In this document: positions 27,169-35,496 of the stretch, one piece after another
Position numbering within the stretch: position 1 is the stretch's first letter
Layout: each line of letters begins with the position of its first letter
NCBI GenBank assembly: GCA_963747425.1
Contig: CAVVFJ010000014.1
Location: 302,821 to 366,820 of the forward strand
Length of the DNA: 64,000 nt
Origin: DASUPK01 sp963747425
GTDB taxonomy: Bacteria; Actinomycetota; Thermoleophilia; Solirubrobacterales; 70-9
Direction: 5' to 3'
The notes under the pieces: model-generated
Databases searched by the model: none
Seen by the model: the letters and a program-made list of their open reading frames with translations, nothing else
What the model was told of the DNA's origin: nothing
Program-made: the position numbers and the translations under genes

Positions 27169-27221
27169 GCGATTCCGACCCTCCCCGGTCTGAGGGCAGA
27201 GTAGCGGTCGAGGTTCGGAGG

Positions 27222-27929
27222 TCAACCCACCTGCGCGATCGCCGCCTCGACCTCCGCCAGGGAGGGCGACTCGATCAGCTGGCGGGTGCCGTTCGGGCCT
27301 TCCACCACGACGGCGGGCTGGGCGGGGAACCGGCGGTCGGCCGACAGCTCGTCGTCGGCATTGAGCGTCTCCTCGATCGAGCTTCGGTCCTTGATGTCGT
27401 TCTGCCACTGCTCGACGTTGAAGTTGAGGATCGCCCTCGCCACGTTGTTCAGGACCTCCTGGGTGGCGCCACCCCTCTTCTTCGCCTCCTCCTGATTGAG
27501 GAAGAAGAGCTCGATGAACTGCCACTCGTAATCCTGCTTGGCCGCGGCCACGGCGCCGAACGACGCGAGCCCGAAGCCTGACTCGCTCATCGGGAAGTGG
27601 TGGTAGATCATCTGGATCTGCCCGGCGCGCACCGGCCCCCGGAGCAGCGGCACCACGACGTCGCGATTCCAATCAGAGCAGGGGTCGCATTGCAGGTCGT
27701 TGAAGACCTGGACGGTCACCGGCGCATCCCCGGGGCCGATCCGCGCGCCGTCCTGCTGGATCCCGCCCAGCAGGCTCTGGGTCTCCTCCGCGCCTGTGAT
27801 CTTGATCTGCCCCTCGGTGCCCGTACCGACCGAGAGGCTGACGATCGCGAAGCCGAGCAGGCCGAGCACCACCGCCAGCACGAGCAGCCCGACGAGTCGC
27901 GGGCGCCTCCGCGGGGATTCCTCGCTCAC
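27222..27929 (-). CDS. Membrane-anchored DsbA/thioredoxin-like protein
   Basis: The 235-residue protein has one N-terminal membrane segment (LVGLLVLAVVLGLLGFAIVSL) and an extracytoplasmic thioredoxin-like domain with active-site motif CDPC in FNDLQCDPCSDWNRDVV (near residue 80). A cis-Pro region may be FPAQPAVVVEG. It is of the DsbA-like thioredoxin_4 type and likely handles disulfide formation or reduction in exported proteins. Its start overlaps the stop of the small gene upstream by four bases, and secreted cysteine-containing proteins are encoded just downstream. Confidence 0.8.
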   Translation of the reverse strand: MSEESPRRRPRLVGLLVLAVVLGLLGFAIVSLSVGTGTEGQIKITGAEETQSLLGGIQQDGARIGPGDAPVTVQVFNDLQCDPCSDWNRDVVVPLLRGPVRAGQIQMIYHHFPMSESGFGLASFGAVAAAKQDYEWQFIELFFLNQEEAKKRGGATQEVLNNVARAILNFNVEQWQNDIKDRSSIEETLNADDELSADRRFPAQPAVVVEGPNGTRQLIESPSLAEVEAAIAQVG

Positions 27930-28168
27930 CCCGCGACGGCCTTGTAGTAGCGAACGGCGAGCCCGGTGAGCAGCGTGCGGAGACCCTCCTCGATCGGCGT
28001 CTCGGATTCCGTCGCCCAGCCCCCCAGTCCGCGCGCCTCGATCGCCTCGCTGCGCTCGACGACCTCGTCGACGAGCTCCGGGTGCTGATCGCAGAAGAAC
28101 GCACCGATCGAGTACAGGTCCGTCTCCATCAGCGATTGGATGAAGGGGTCGGTGGCCGCCGAGTTCAT
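27926..28168 (-). CDS. Small conserved-looking protein, 80 residues
   Basis: I do not recognise the family. The sequence is acidic and helical (ETDLYSIGAFFCDQHPELVDEVVERSEAIEARG) with one Cys and no membrane segment. It overlaps the DsbA-like gene by four bases, so both are made together. TACCAT at 28175-28180 lies 6 bases before the ATG, fitting a leaderless transcript. Coding status is supported by the overlap and by high-GC codon usage. Confidence 0.6.
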   Translation of the reverse strand: MNSAATDPFIQSLMETDLYSIGAFFCDQHPELVDEVVERSEAIEARGLGGWATESETPIEEGLRTLLTGLAVRYYKAVAG

Positions 28169-28193
28169 GGCGGCATGGTAGTTACGCTGTTAT

Positions 28194-28221
28194 GCGAGGG
28201 TGCTCCGTAAGGAGCAACCCG
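28194..28221 (+). ncRNA. GNRA-tetraloop hairpin element, copy 2 (nif3 leader)
   Basis: This is the second copy of the 28-base element at 8373-8400. It folds GGGU, GCUCC, tetraloop GUAA, GGAGC, a bulged A and ACCC. Relative to copy 1 a G-C pair becomes U-A and the loop changes from GCGA to GUAA, both GNRA. It ends 4 bases before the start of the Nif3-like gene, and its 3' strand contains AAGGAG, so folding could control ribosome access. Confidence 0.55.
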
Positions 28222-28225
28222 TTTA

Positions 28226-28987
28226 ATGCCGGCGCGCGACGAGATCCTCTCCTTCTGCGACGACCTGCTGAACGTCCGGTCGTTCGACGACTACGGGCCC
28301 AACGGGCTTCAGGTCCCGGGAACCGGGGAGGTGAGCAAGGTCGCGACGGGCGTGAGCGCGAACCTCGAGCTGCTTCGGTCCGCGGTCGATTCAGGGGCCG
28401 AGCTCGTGCTCACTCACCACGGCCTGCTCTGGGGCTCCGAGCTGGAGGCGCTGTCCGTGCCGCTGGCGGCCAGGCTGCGGGCTCTCCTCTGCGGGGAGGT
28501 ATCGCTGGCGGCGTATCACCTGCCCCTGGACGCCCACCCCGAGATCGGGAACAACGCGCTGCTTCGCGACGCGCTCGGCCTGGAGCCTGACGGGCGCCCA
28601 TTCGGCGAGGCGAAGGGCGCCGCGGTGGGCGCCATCGGGCTCGCCGCCGAGCCGATCGACGTGTCCGAGCTGGGCCGCCGGCTGACCGAGGCCGTCGGCC
28701 GGGAGCCCCTCGTCTTCGACGCGGGGCCGGAGCGGATCTCGAGCGTCGGCATCGTCACCGGCGGCGGCGCCTTCGCGATTCACGAGGCGGGGCGGCTGGG
28801 GCTCTCGGCACTGGTCACCGGCGAGCCGAGTGAGCCCGTGATGGGGGAAGCGCGCGAATACGGCGTCCACTTCCTGGCCGCCGGCCACTACGCCACGGAG
28901 ACCTTCGGGATCCGGCGGCTCGGGGAGCTCGTCGCCGAGCGCTTCGCCGTGGAGCACGAGTTCATCGACGTGCCGAACCCCGTCTAA
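28226..28987 (+). CDS. Nif3-like dinuclear metal centre protein
   Basis: The 253-residue protein matches the Nif3/YqfO/YbgI family, hexamers with a two-metal site. Metal ligands are visible in LVLTHHGLLWGS (His-His), the second-half AYHLPLDAHPEIGNN (His, Asp) and GHYATETFG (His, Glu). The biochemical role of the family is unsettled; GTP cyclohydrolase-like or regulatory functions have been suggested. An AAGGAG ribosome binding site lies inside the upstream hairpin element, 13 bases from the ATG, so translation may depend on that structure. Confidence 0.85.
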   Translation: MPARDEILSFCDDLLNVRSFDDYGPNGLQVPGTGEVSKVATGVSANLELLRSAVDSGAELVLTHHGLLWGSELEALSVPLAARLRALLCGEVSLAAYHLPLDAHPEIGNNALLRDALGLEPDGRPFGEAKGAAVGAIGLAAEPIDVSELGRRLTEAVGREPLVFDAGPERISSVGIVTGGGAFAIHEAGRLGLSALVTGEPSEPVMGEAREYGVHFLAAGHYATETFGIRRLGELVAERFAVEHEFIDVPNPV

Positions 28988-29022
28988 GAAGCCAATCTCC
29001 CCCGCAAACTGCGAAAAAATGA

Positions 29023-29050
29023 TTGACACGTCGCCCTGAAGCGATATACA
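29023..29050 (+). promoter_or_regulatory. Near-consensus sigma-70-type promoter
   Basis: TTGACA (29023-29028) is followed after 16 bases by TATACA (29045-29050). This is the best housekeeping promoter I see in the window and is embedded in unusually AT-rich sequence. The predicted start near 29057 gives a leader of about 65 bases before the 58-residue gene. Confidence 0.75.
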
Positions 29051-29121
29051 TGAACTCACATACGGTCGCCACCAGGACCGCGGCCGGATCTTCGGCGTTC
29101 ACGAGGAGAGGAGTGGCCTAT

Positions 29122-29298
29122 ATGTCCGTTCACCTGACGCCCACGGAGCTTGCGGATGAGATGCACATGAAGCGGCGCGATGTGCTCTCGAAGTGCATCG
29201 AGATGAATGTGCCCATCCTCAAGGGTCGGATCGACAAGACCCTCTTCGAGTCCTCGCTCCGGGTGTTCCAGGCTCAGAACAAGCAGGCCACCGCTTAG
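29122..29298 (+). CDS. 58-residue putative helix-turn-helix protein
   Basis: The sequence MSVHLTPTELADEMHMKRRD continues VLSKCIEMNVPILKGRIDK and resembles a small DNA-binding or IF2-N-like helical module: LTPTELADEM, a turn, then RRDVLSKCIEMNVPIL. ATG 29122 is preferred over an upstream ATG because GGAGAGGAG lies 8 bases before it. A near-consensus promoter drives it, suggesting high expression. I cannot assign a named family; a chromosome-associated or regulatory role is inference. Confidence 0.65.
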   Translation: MSVHLTPTELADEMHMKRRDVLSKCIEMNVPILKGRIDKTLFESSLRVFQAQNKQATA

Positions 29299-29352
29299 AA
29301 GTCTCGGATCCCGCGCTGGCTGCCCAGCCAGTCGCCTAATAGACTCCACCGA

Positions 29353-31167
29353 ATGGAGAGCGCGACAATCGCGGCCGGTTCCGCCGCTGAATCGAGCACC
29401 AACAGCAAGACCTGCGCGGACCTGATGCCGCTGGCGGCGCAGCGACACGCCGACCTCGCCGCCGTCACCTACAAGGACACGTCGGGACAGTGGGTCTCGA
29501 AGACCTATCGCGAGGTGGGCGAGATCGTGCGTCAGCTCGCCCTCGGCCTGATCGAGCTCGGGATCGAGAAGGGCGACAAGGTCTCGATCCTCGCCAACAC
29601 CCGCCCGGAGTGGACCTACTTCGACTTCGCCGCGCTCAGCGTCGGCGCCACGGTCGTCCCGATCTACCAGACCAACTCGCCCGAGGAATGTCAGTACGTG
29701 ATCGAGAACTCCGACGCCAAGGCGGTGATCGTCGAGGACTCCGAGCAGCTCGCCAAGATCGACGAGATCCGCGATCGGGTGCCCAAGCTCGAGCGCGTGA
29801 TCCGCATGGAGGGATCGGGGGGCGACGCGATCTCGATGGACGAGCTGATCGAAGCCGGGTCGGGCCGCTCGGACTCCGAGTGGGAGCAGCGCTGGCAGTC
29901 CGTCACCCCGGACGACATCTGCACGTTCATCTACACGTCGGGGACCACCGGCCCTCCCAAGGGCTGCGTGATCTCGCACGGCAACTACCGATCGATGACC
30001 ACCATGGCGCTCGACGAGAGCGTCCTCGACAGCGAGACCACCACCTATCTCTTCCTGCCGCTCGCGCACTCGTTCGCGCTGCTGATCCAGTTCCTGAGCT
30101 TCGATCTGGGCGGCAACATCGCCTATTGGGAACGGGATCCGCTGAAGATCGTCCCCAACCTGACCGAGGTCAAGCCGGAGTACTTCCCGTCGGTCCCGCG
30201 CATCTTCGAGAAGATCTACACGGCGGCCACGAGCGAGGTGGAGAAGTCAGGCGGCCTCAAGAAGCTCGTCTTCAACTGGGCGATCGGGGTCGGCCAGAAG
30301 GTGCGCGAACACGAGCGGGCCGGCAAGCCGGTCGGCTGGCTGCTGCGCAAGCAGTACGAGATAGCCGACAAGCAGGTGCTCTCCAAGATCCGTGCCCTGT
30401 TCGGCGGCAACATCAAGAACTGCGTCACCGGAGCCGCCCCGATCAACCCCGAGATCCTGCGCTTCTTCGACGCCGCCGGCGTCCTCATCCTCGAGGGCTG
30501 GGGCATGACCGAGACCTCGACCGCGGCGACCGTCGCCAGGCCCGACGCCTTCAAGTTCGGCAAGGTCGGCCGGGCCTTCAACGGCTGTGAGATCAAGATC
30601 GCCGAGGACGGCGAGATCCTCGTCAAGGGCCCGAACATCTTCCAGGGCTACTACAAGAACGAGGAGGCGACTCGCGAGACGCTGGAGGACGGCTGGCTGC
30701 ACACCGGCGACATCGGCGAGCTCGATGAGGACGGCTACCTCTCGATCACCGGCCGCAAGAAGGACATCATCATCACCGCGGGCGGCAAGAACATCACCCC
30801 GGCGAACCTCGAGGCCGAGATCAAGCAGAACCCCTATGTCTCCCAGTGCGTGGTGATCGGCGATCGCCGGCCGTACCTGGTCGCGCTGATCACTCTCGAC
30901 ATGGAGGAGTGCGAGAAGCTCTGTGCGGAGAAGGGCTGGACGGCCGATCCCGCCGAGCTGCGGCGCAACGACGGGATGCGGGCGATCATCCAGCAGCATC
31001 TGGACAAGATCAACGAGAAGTTCGCCCGCGTGGAGCAGGTGAAGAAGTTCGAGATCCTGCCTCACGATCTCTCCCAGGAAACCGGCGAGCTGACGCCGAC
31101 GATGAAGGTCAAGCGGAACGTCGTCGCCGACAAGTTCGAGCAGGACGTCGACGCCCTCTACGCGTAA
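29353..31167 (+). CDS. Long-chain fatty acid-CoA ligase
   Basis: This 604-residue member of the AMP-binding superfamily activates fatty acids through an acyl-AMP to acyl-CoA. The P-loop motif YTSGTTGPPKG lies near residue 197, the A5-type motif GWGMTETS near 382, and DGWLHTGDIGELDEDGYLSITGRKKD near 450, with the family lysine in the C-terminal PTMKVKRN. It is of the FadD15/long-chain type (ERVKKFEIL-like tail). TAGACT 7 bases before the ATG suggests a leaderless message. The stop abuts or overlaps the glycerate kinase frame. Confidence 0.92.
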   Translation: MESATIAAGSAAESSTNSKTCADLMPLAAQRHADLAAVTYKDTSGQWVSKTYREVGEIVRQLALGLIELGIEKGDKVSILANTRPEWTYFDFAALSVGATVVPIYQTNSPEECQYVIENSDAKAVIVEDSEQLAKIDEIRDRVPKLERVIRMEGSGGDAISMDELIEAGSGRSDSEWEQRWQSVTPDDICTFIYTSGTTGPPKGCVISHGNYRSMTTMALDESVLDSETTTYLFLPLAHSFALLIQFLSFDLGGNIAYWERDPLKIVPNLTEVKPEYFPSVPRIFEKIYTAATSEVEKSGGLKKLVFNWAIGVGQKVREHERAGKPVGWLLRKQYEIADKQVLSKIRALFGGNIKNCVTGAAPINPEILRFFDAAGVLILEGWGMTETSTAATVARPDAFKFGKVGRAFNGCEIKIAEDGEILVKGPNIFQGYYKNEEATRETLEDGWLHTGDIGELDEDGYLSITGRKKDIIITAGGKNITPANLEAEIKQNPYVSQCVVIGDRRPYLVALITLDMEECEKLCAEKGWTADPAELRRNDGMRAIIQQHLDKINEKFARVEQVKKFEILPHDLSQETGELTPTMKVKRNVVADKFEQDVDALYA

Positions 31168-31174
31168 GTCGTAC

Positions 31175-32143
31175 CTGGTAGCTCCCGACTCCTTCAAGGG
31201 GACGCTGAGCGCCCGGGAGGTCGCCGAGGCGATCGGCAGGGGGCTGGACCGCGCGGGCGCACGCGCAGACCTCTGTCCGGCGGCTGACGGCGGCGAGGGG
31301 ACCACGACGGTCCTGGTCGACGCCCTCGGGGGGGAGCTCCGCACCGCGCCGGCCCACGATCCGCTCGGCCGCCCGATCGAGGCCGAATACGGCCTGGTCC
31401 GCGACGGCTCGACGGCGATCGTCGAGGTCGCGGCCGCGTCCGGCCTCGACCTGGTCGACGAGGCCGAGCGTGATCCCGAGCGAGCCGGCAGCGCCGGCAC
31501 CGGCGAGCTGATCGCCGCCGCGATCAAGGCCGGCGCCCGTCGCATCCTCGTGGCCGCCGGCGGCAGCGCGAGCACGGACGGCGGCCGGGGCGCGATCGAC
31601 GCCCTCGAGGCATCCGGACTCGAGGGGGCAAAGCTCGAGGTCCTCTGCGACACCTCCGTGCCCTTCGAGCTGGCGGCAGAGGTCTTCGCGCCCCAGAAGG
31701 GCGCCTCGCCCGATCAGGTCGAGAGGCTCACGTCGCGGCTGGTCGCTGAGGCCGGGGCCCTCCCGCGGGACCCGCGCGGCCGGGCGATGACCGGCGCCGC
31801 GGGAGGCCTCTCGGGAGGCCTCTGGGCGGCCTTCGGCGCTCATCTGGTCCCCGGGGCCGCGTTCGTTCTCGGGATCCTCGGATTCGATCGCCGCCTGGAG
31901 GACGCCGACGCGGCGATCACGGGAGAGGGTCGACTCGATCCGCCCAGCCGGGAGGGCAAGCTGACCGGCGAGGTCGCGCGCCGCTGTCATGCCGCCCGGG
32001 TCCCACTGCACGCCATCGTCGGTCAGATCGCGATGGCGCCCGACGAGCTCGAGCGCCTCGGCCTGGCATCGGTCGCCGAGGCCGGCACTCCCGAGGGGAT
32101 CCAGGCCACGGCCGAGCGGATCGCCGGCGCTCCAGCGGACTGA
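31175..32143 (+). CDS. Glycerate kinase (start codon unclear)
   Basis: The frame encodes LVAPDSFKGTLSAREVAEAI at its start, CPAADGGEGTTTVLVDALGG, VAAGGSASTDGGRG and ITGEGRLDPPSREGK, all hallmarks of the bacterial glycerate kinase family (GarK/GlxK), which phosphorylates glycerate. No ATG, GTG or TTG occurs in the frame before 31550, which would delete 125 conserved residues. I mark CTG 31175 as a formal start. A lost G at about 31166 is a better explanation: GCGTGAAG in place of GCGTAAG would give a GTG start overlapping a TGA stop of the acyl-CoA ligase, and a protein starting MKSYLVAPDSFKG. Confidence 0.8.
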   Translation: MVAPDSFKGTLSAREVAEAIGRGLDRAGARADLCPAADGGEGTTTVLVDALGGELRTAPAHDPLGRPIEAEYGLVRDGSTAIVEVAAASGLDLVDEAERDPERAGSAGTGELIAAAIKAGARRILVAAGGSASTDGGRGAIDALEASGLEGAKLEVLCDTSVPFELAAEVFAPQKGASPDQVERLTSRLVAEAGALPRDPRGRAMTGAAGGLSGGLWAAFGAHLVPGAAFVLGILGFDRRLEDADAAITGEGRLDPPSREGKLTGEVARRCHAARVPLHAIVGQIAMAPDELERLGLASVAEAGTPEGIQATAERIAGAPAD

Positions 32144-32160
32144 GGAATAACGTCCCGCGG

Positions 32161-32898
32161 ATGAGCGAGAAGCAGCGAATCGCGCTCGTGACGGGCGCGA
32201 GCAGCGGCATCGGGGCGGCGACGGTCCGCTCCCTGGCGGCAGCCGGCTACGACGTCGTGGCGGCGGCTCGGCGGGTGGAGAGGTGCGAGGGGCTGGCCCG
32301 CGAGGTGGGCGGCCGTGCACTGCGGCTCGACGTGTCCGATCCCGACTCGGTGGCCGAGCTCAGCGAGGCGGTCCCGGAGGTCTCCGTGGTCGTCAACAAC
32401 GCCGGTGGCGCGCTCGGTCTCGAACCGGTCGCCGAGGCGGACGAGGAGTACTGGCGCCAGATGTACGAGACGAACGTGATGGGCGTGATGAGGGTGACCA
32501 AGGCCCTCCTCCCCGCCCTGGAGCGCAGCGGCGACGGTCACATCGTGGTGATCGGCTCCGTGGCGGGCGTCGAGATCTACCCCGGCGGAGCGGGCTACAC
32601 CGCGGCGAAGCACGCGGCCAATGCGGTGACGCGAACGCTTCGCCTCGAGCTGCTCGGCAAGCCGATCCGGGTCAGCGAGGTCGCGCCGGGCATGGTGAAC
32701 ACGGATTTCTCGCTGGTCCGTTTCCAGGGAGACCGGGAGAAGGCGGACAGGGTCTACGAGGGCACGAATCCGCTCACCGCGGAGGACGTCGCCGACGCGG
32801 TCGCCTATGTCGTCACCCGGCCGCCGCACGTGGACATCGACTACCTGTCGATCAAGCCGACCGACCAGGCGACCGCCCGGGACGTCCACCGGCGCTAG
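32161..32898 (+). CDS. Short-chain dehydrogenase/reductase
   Basis: The classical SDR of 245 residues has the NADP site TGASSGIGAAT with basic residues AARR after the second strand, NNAGG near residue 80, the catalytic Ser in VVIGSVAG and the YTAAKHA Tyr/Lys pair near 145-149. The closest functional type is the serine 3-dehydrogenase/YdfG-like group, acting on 3-hydroxy acids; the substrate is uncertain. It follows glycerate kinase by 17 bases, so both may act on small hydroxy acids. The stop overlaps the opposed patatin gene through CTAG. Confidence 0.85.
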   Translation: MSEKQRIALVTGASSGIGAATVRSLAAAGYDVVAAARRVERCEGLAREVGGRALRLDVSDPDSVAELSEAVPEVSVVVNNAGGALGLEPVAEADEEYWRQMYETNVMGVMRVTKALLPALERSGDGHIVVIGSVAGVEIYPGGAGYTAAKHAANAVTRTLRLELLGKPIRVSEVAPGMVNTDFSLVRFQGDREKADRVYEGTNPLTAEDVADAVAYVVTRPPHVDIDYLSIKPTDQATARDVHRR

Positions 32899-34175
32899 CT
32901 GCTCTCGGTGGCCTCCTCGGCCTGGTCGGACTGGCGCAGCAGGGCGCCCGTGGTCTGCTCGAGGATGCGCCGCCAGGCGGAGATTCCCCTCTCCTCCTCG
33001 ACCGTGTCCAGGACGCGCTGCACCCGGCGGGCAGAGATCTCGATCCCGTGGCGGGCTGCGACCTCCTTGTAGCGCTGGTAGTCCCTCGCCAGCCTGACCG
33101 TCACCGACTCGAAGCCGTGCTTCGCGATCTGGAGGCGGGAGGAGTAGTCGAGGATCGACGTGCCGAACATCAGCTCGTCGTCGAACTCGGGCTCGATCAG
33201 GATGATGTCGACGTCGGGGAAGCGCTCCCTCCACGACTGGACCGCGAGGTGCAGCCGCGCGTGGGCGAGCAGCCGGAACGCCTGATTGCCGATAGCGGGC
33301 ATCCCCATGTCCGAGACGCGGCGCACCCGGGATCCGAAGACCGTCGGGATGCGGGTCTCGAAGTCGTTCACGTATGGGACGAGCGGGTTGACCACGACGA
33401 TGAACTTGGCCCCGGCCTCGACCGCGACGTCCACGTTGGTCGTCGAGATGATCCCGCCGTCGATCAGCTGGCGGCCCCGGAGCTGGTAGGGCTCGTAGAC
33501 GATGGGGAGAGCGCCGGAGGCGGCGACGGCCCGGGAGATCGGGACGTTGTTCCACTCGCCTTCGCCGAAGACGATCCGCTCGCAGGTGTCGAGGTCGGTG
33601 GCCGTGATCCGCAGCTCGGCATCGAGGTCGCGGAAGTCGTTGGTGCGGTCGGGATCCGAGAGCACGTTGCGGACGTACCGCTCGATTCCCCGGTTGTGGT
33701 AGATCCCGGTTGGCAGGCCCTCGGCGAGGCCCATGACGATGTCGACCATCGAGATCTCGCCGATGTTCCCCGCCAGCCGGCGGAGGGTGCCGGCCACGCG
33801 GAGGGGCAGCAGGGCCATCCGCCCGGCGAAGCCCTTGTAGTTCGGACGGAGCAGGGTGCGGAGCGACGCGTTCTCGATCGGCGAGGGGAGCGCCTTGTCG
33901 AGGACGCGGAACATCTCCTCGGGGGTGACGCCGTTGGCGACCATGCTGGCGACGAAGGCGCCGGCGCTGGTGCCGACGTAGATGTCGAAGTCGTTGACGG
34001 TGCGGTTGACCGCCAGCAGGTCGAACGCGCGCAGCGCGCCCATCTCGTAGACGCCGCCGGTGAACCCGCCGCCGCCTAGAACCAAGGCAGTCTTGTCGCC
34101 CCGGCCGCGCCGCCTCCTCCCTCTGCTGCTGCGCGGTTTGCCGCCGGGGCCGTCGAACTGGACGACTTTCCCCAT
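32895..34175 (-). CDS. Patatin-like phospholipase
   Basis: This is a 426-residue serine lipase-type protein. The oxyanion loop is LGGGGFTGGVYEMGALRAFD, the nucleophile elbow is GTSAG (near residue 90) and the Asp of the dyad lies in DGGIIST. A basic patch (SSRGRRRRGRGDK) precedes the domain. Patatin proteins hydrolyse phospholipid or neutral-lipid acyl chains; the substrate is unknown. There is no signal peptide. CATAAT lies 10 bases before the ATG. Confidence 0.86.
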   Translation of the reverse strand: MGKVVQFDGPGGKPRSSRGRRRRGRGDKTALVLGGGGFTGGVYEMGALRAFDLLAVNRTVNDFDIYVGTSAGAFVASMVANGVTPEEMFRVLDKALPSPIENASLRTLLRPNYKGFAGRMALLPLRVAGTLRRLAGNIGEISMVDIVMGLAEGLPTGIYHNRGIERYVRNVLSDPDRTNDFRDLDAELRITATDLDTCERIVFGEGEWNNVPISRAVAASGALPIVYEPYQLRGRQLIDGGIISTTNVDVAVEAGAKFIVVVNPLVPYVNDFETRIPTVFGSRVRRVSDMGMPAIGNQAFRLLAHARLHLAVQSWRERFPDVDIILIEPEFDDELMFGTSILDYSSRLQIAKHGFESVTVRLARDYQRYKEVAARHGIEISARRVQRVLDTVEEERGISAWRRILEQTTGALLRQSDQAEEATESS

Positions 34176-34231
34176 GGGAGAGGGGATTATGGCAGCGCAA
34201 CCTCGACCGCCCGGGACTGTTTGAACTGGGT

Positions 34232-35494
34232 ATGTCCACGCACAGAGGGGCGATCGCGCTTGCGCTGCTTGCGGCGGTGCTCGTTCTGCCTGCCGCCGCT
34301 GCCAACGCGCAGCCGAAGGGGCCCGACAAGGCCTTCCGGACGCCGGTCGCCCACGGCGCCGCCGCCGCCCACACCGCCGTCTCGCGCTCCAAGCTCGCCG
34401 CCGGGTTGGCGAAGCTCTTCCGCCACGTCGGCAAGAGCGGCGCGTTCGTCTTCGACCCGAGCTCCCACCGGGTCCTCTTCGGCCGCAAGGGCGGCCGCAA
34501 GCGGATCCTCGCCTCCAACTCCAAGCTCTTCACCACCTCGACGGCACTCGCCCGGTTCGAGCCCGAGGGCCGGCTGCGCACGACCGCCTGGTCGAGCGAC
34601 ACCATCATCGATGGCATCAGCCAGGGCCTCTACCTGCACGGCGGCGGGGACCCGACGCTGACCAGCAGCGGACTCAGCAAGCTCGCCGATCGCGTGCGCG
34701 CCGCGGGCGTCAGCTCGGTCCAGGGCCCGCTGCGCTACGACGACTCCTTCCTGGACCAGGTGACGGGTATCCCGGAGCACGGCATCACGCCCGAGGGCGT
34801 GGGCACGCTCTCCGGGCTGCAGCTCGATGGCGGCTCCCTGAACGATCCGGCGAAGACCGCCGCGCAGCGCTTCGTGGACGACCTGCGCAAGGCCGGGATC
34901 TCGATCGGAGACAACGTCTCGCCGGCGGTCGTGCCCGCGGGGGCGTTCCAGGTCGCCGACTTCGCCTCGGACACGATGGCCGACCTGGTCCAGGACACGA
35001 ACGTGCCCTCGAACAACTACCTGGCCGAGATGCTGCTCAAGGACGTGGGCGCCCAGTTCGGCGACAGCGGATCGACCGCAGCGGGCATCTCGGTCGTCAG
35101 GCAGTTCGCCTCAAAGCAGGGCGCGAAGTTCAAGGGCGAAAACGGATCGGGGCTGACGCGGCGCAACAAAGCCTCGCCCGCCTCCGTCGTCAAGCTGCTC
35201 GATTCGATGATCGAAGACGACTCGCTCCGCGACGCCTGGATCAACTCGCTCGCCGTCGCGGGCCGCACCGGCACCGTCGCCGACCGCATGCGCGGGACGG
35301 CGGCAGCGGGGCGGTGTCATCTGAAGACGGGAACCCTCAACCGCGTCAGCGCGCTGTCGGGCTATTGCTTCCGCGGCGGCAATGACCCGGAGCACGCCGT
35401 GATCTTCTCGCTGCTGATGAACAAGACCGACGTGAACCGCGCGCACGTGATCCAGGACCGGATGGCGGCCCTGATCGCGCGCTACCGGCACTAG
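34232..35494 (+). CDS. dacB: D-alanyl-D-alanine carboxypeptidase/endopeptidase (PBP4, S13)
   Basis: The 420-residue exported penicillin-binding protein has a signal peptide (IALALLAAVLVLPAAAANAQ). The three active-site motifs are in order: SxxK in ASNSKLF (near 93), SxN in PSNNYLAEM (near 260) and KTG in HLKTGTLNRV (near 366). S13 enzymes trim pentapeptide side chains or cut D-Ala-mDAP cross-links in peptidoglycan. It ends two bases before the opposed ligA stop, with CTAG at both stops. Confidence 0.92.
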   Translation: MSTHRGAIALALLAAVLVLPAAAANAQPKGPDKAFRTPVAHGAAAAHTAVSRSKLAAGLAKLFRHVGKSGAFVFDPSSHRVLFGRKGGRKRILASNSKLFTTSTALARFEPEGRLRTTAWSSDTIIDGISQGLYLHGGGDPTLTSSGLSKLADRVRAAGVSSVQGPLRYDDSFLDQVTGIPEHGITPEGVGTLSGLQLDGGSLNDPAKTAAQRFVDDLRKAGISIGDNVSPAVVPAGAFQVADFASDTMADLVQDTNVPSNNYLAEMLLKDVGAQFGDSGSTAAGISVVRQFASKQGAKFKGENGSGLTRRNKASPASVVKLLDSMIEDDSLRDAWINSLAVAGRTGTVADRMRGTAAAGRCHLKTGTLNRVSALSGYCFRGGNDPEHAVIFSLLMNKTDVNRAHVIQDRMAALIARYRH

Positions 35495-35496
35495 GG

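Noticed and set aside
32023..34617. Very long minus-strand frame through SDR and patatin
   Set aside because: Low-complexity, and overlaps two well-supported genes in better frames.
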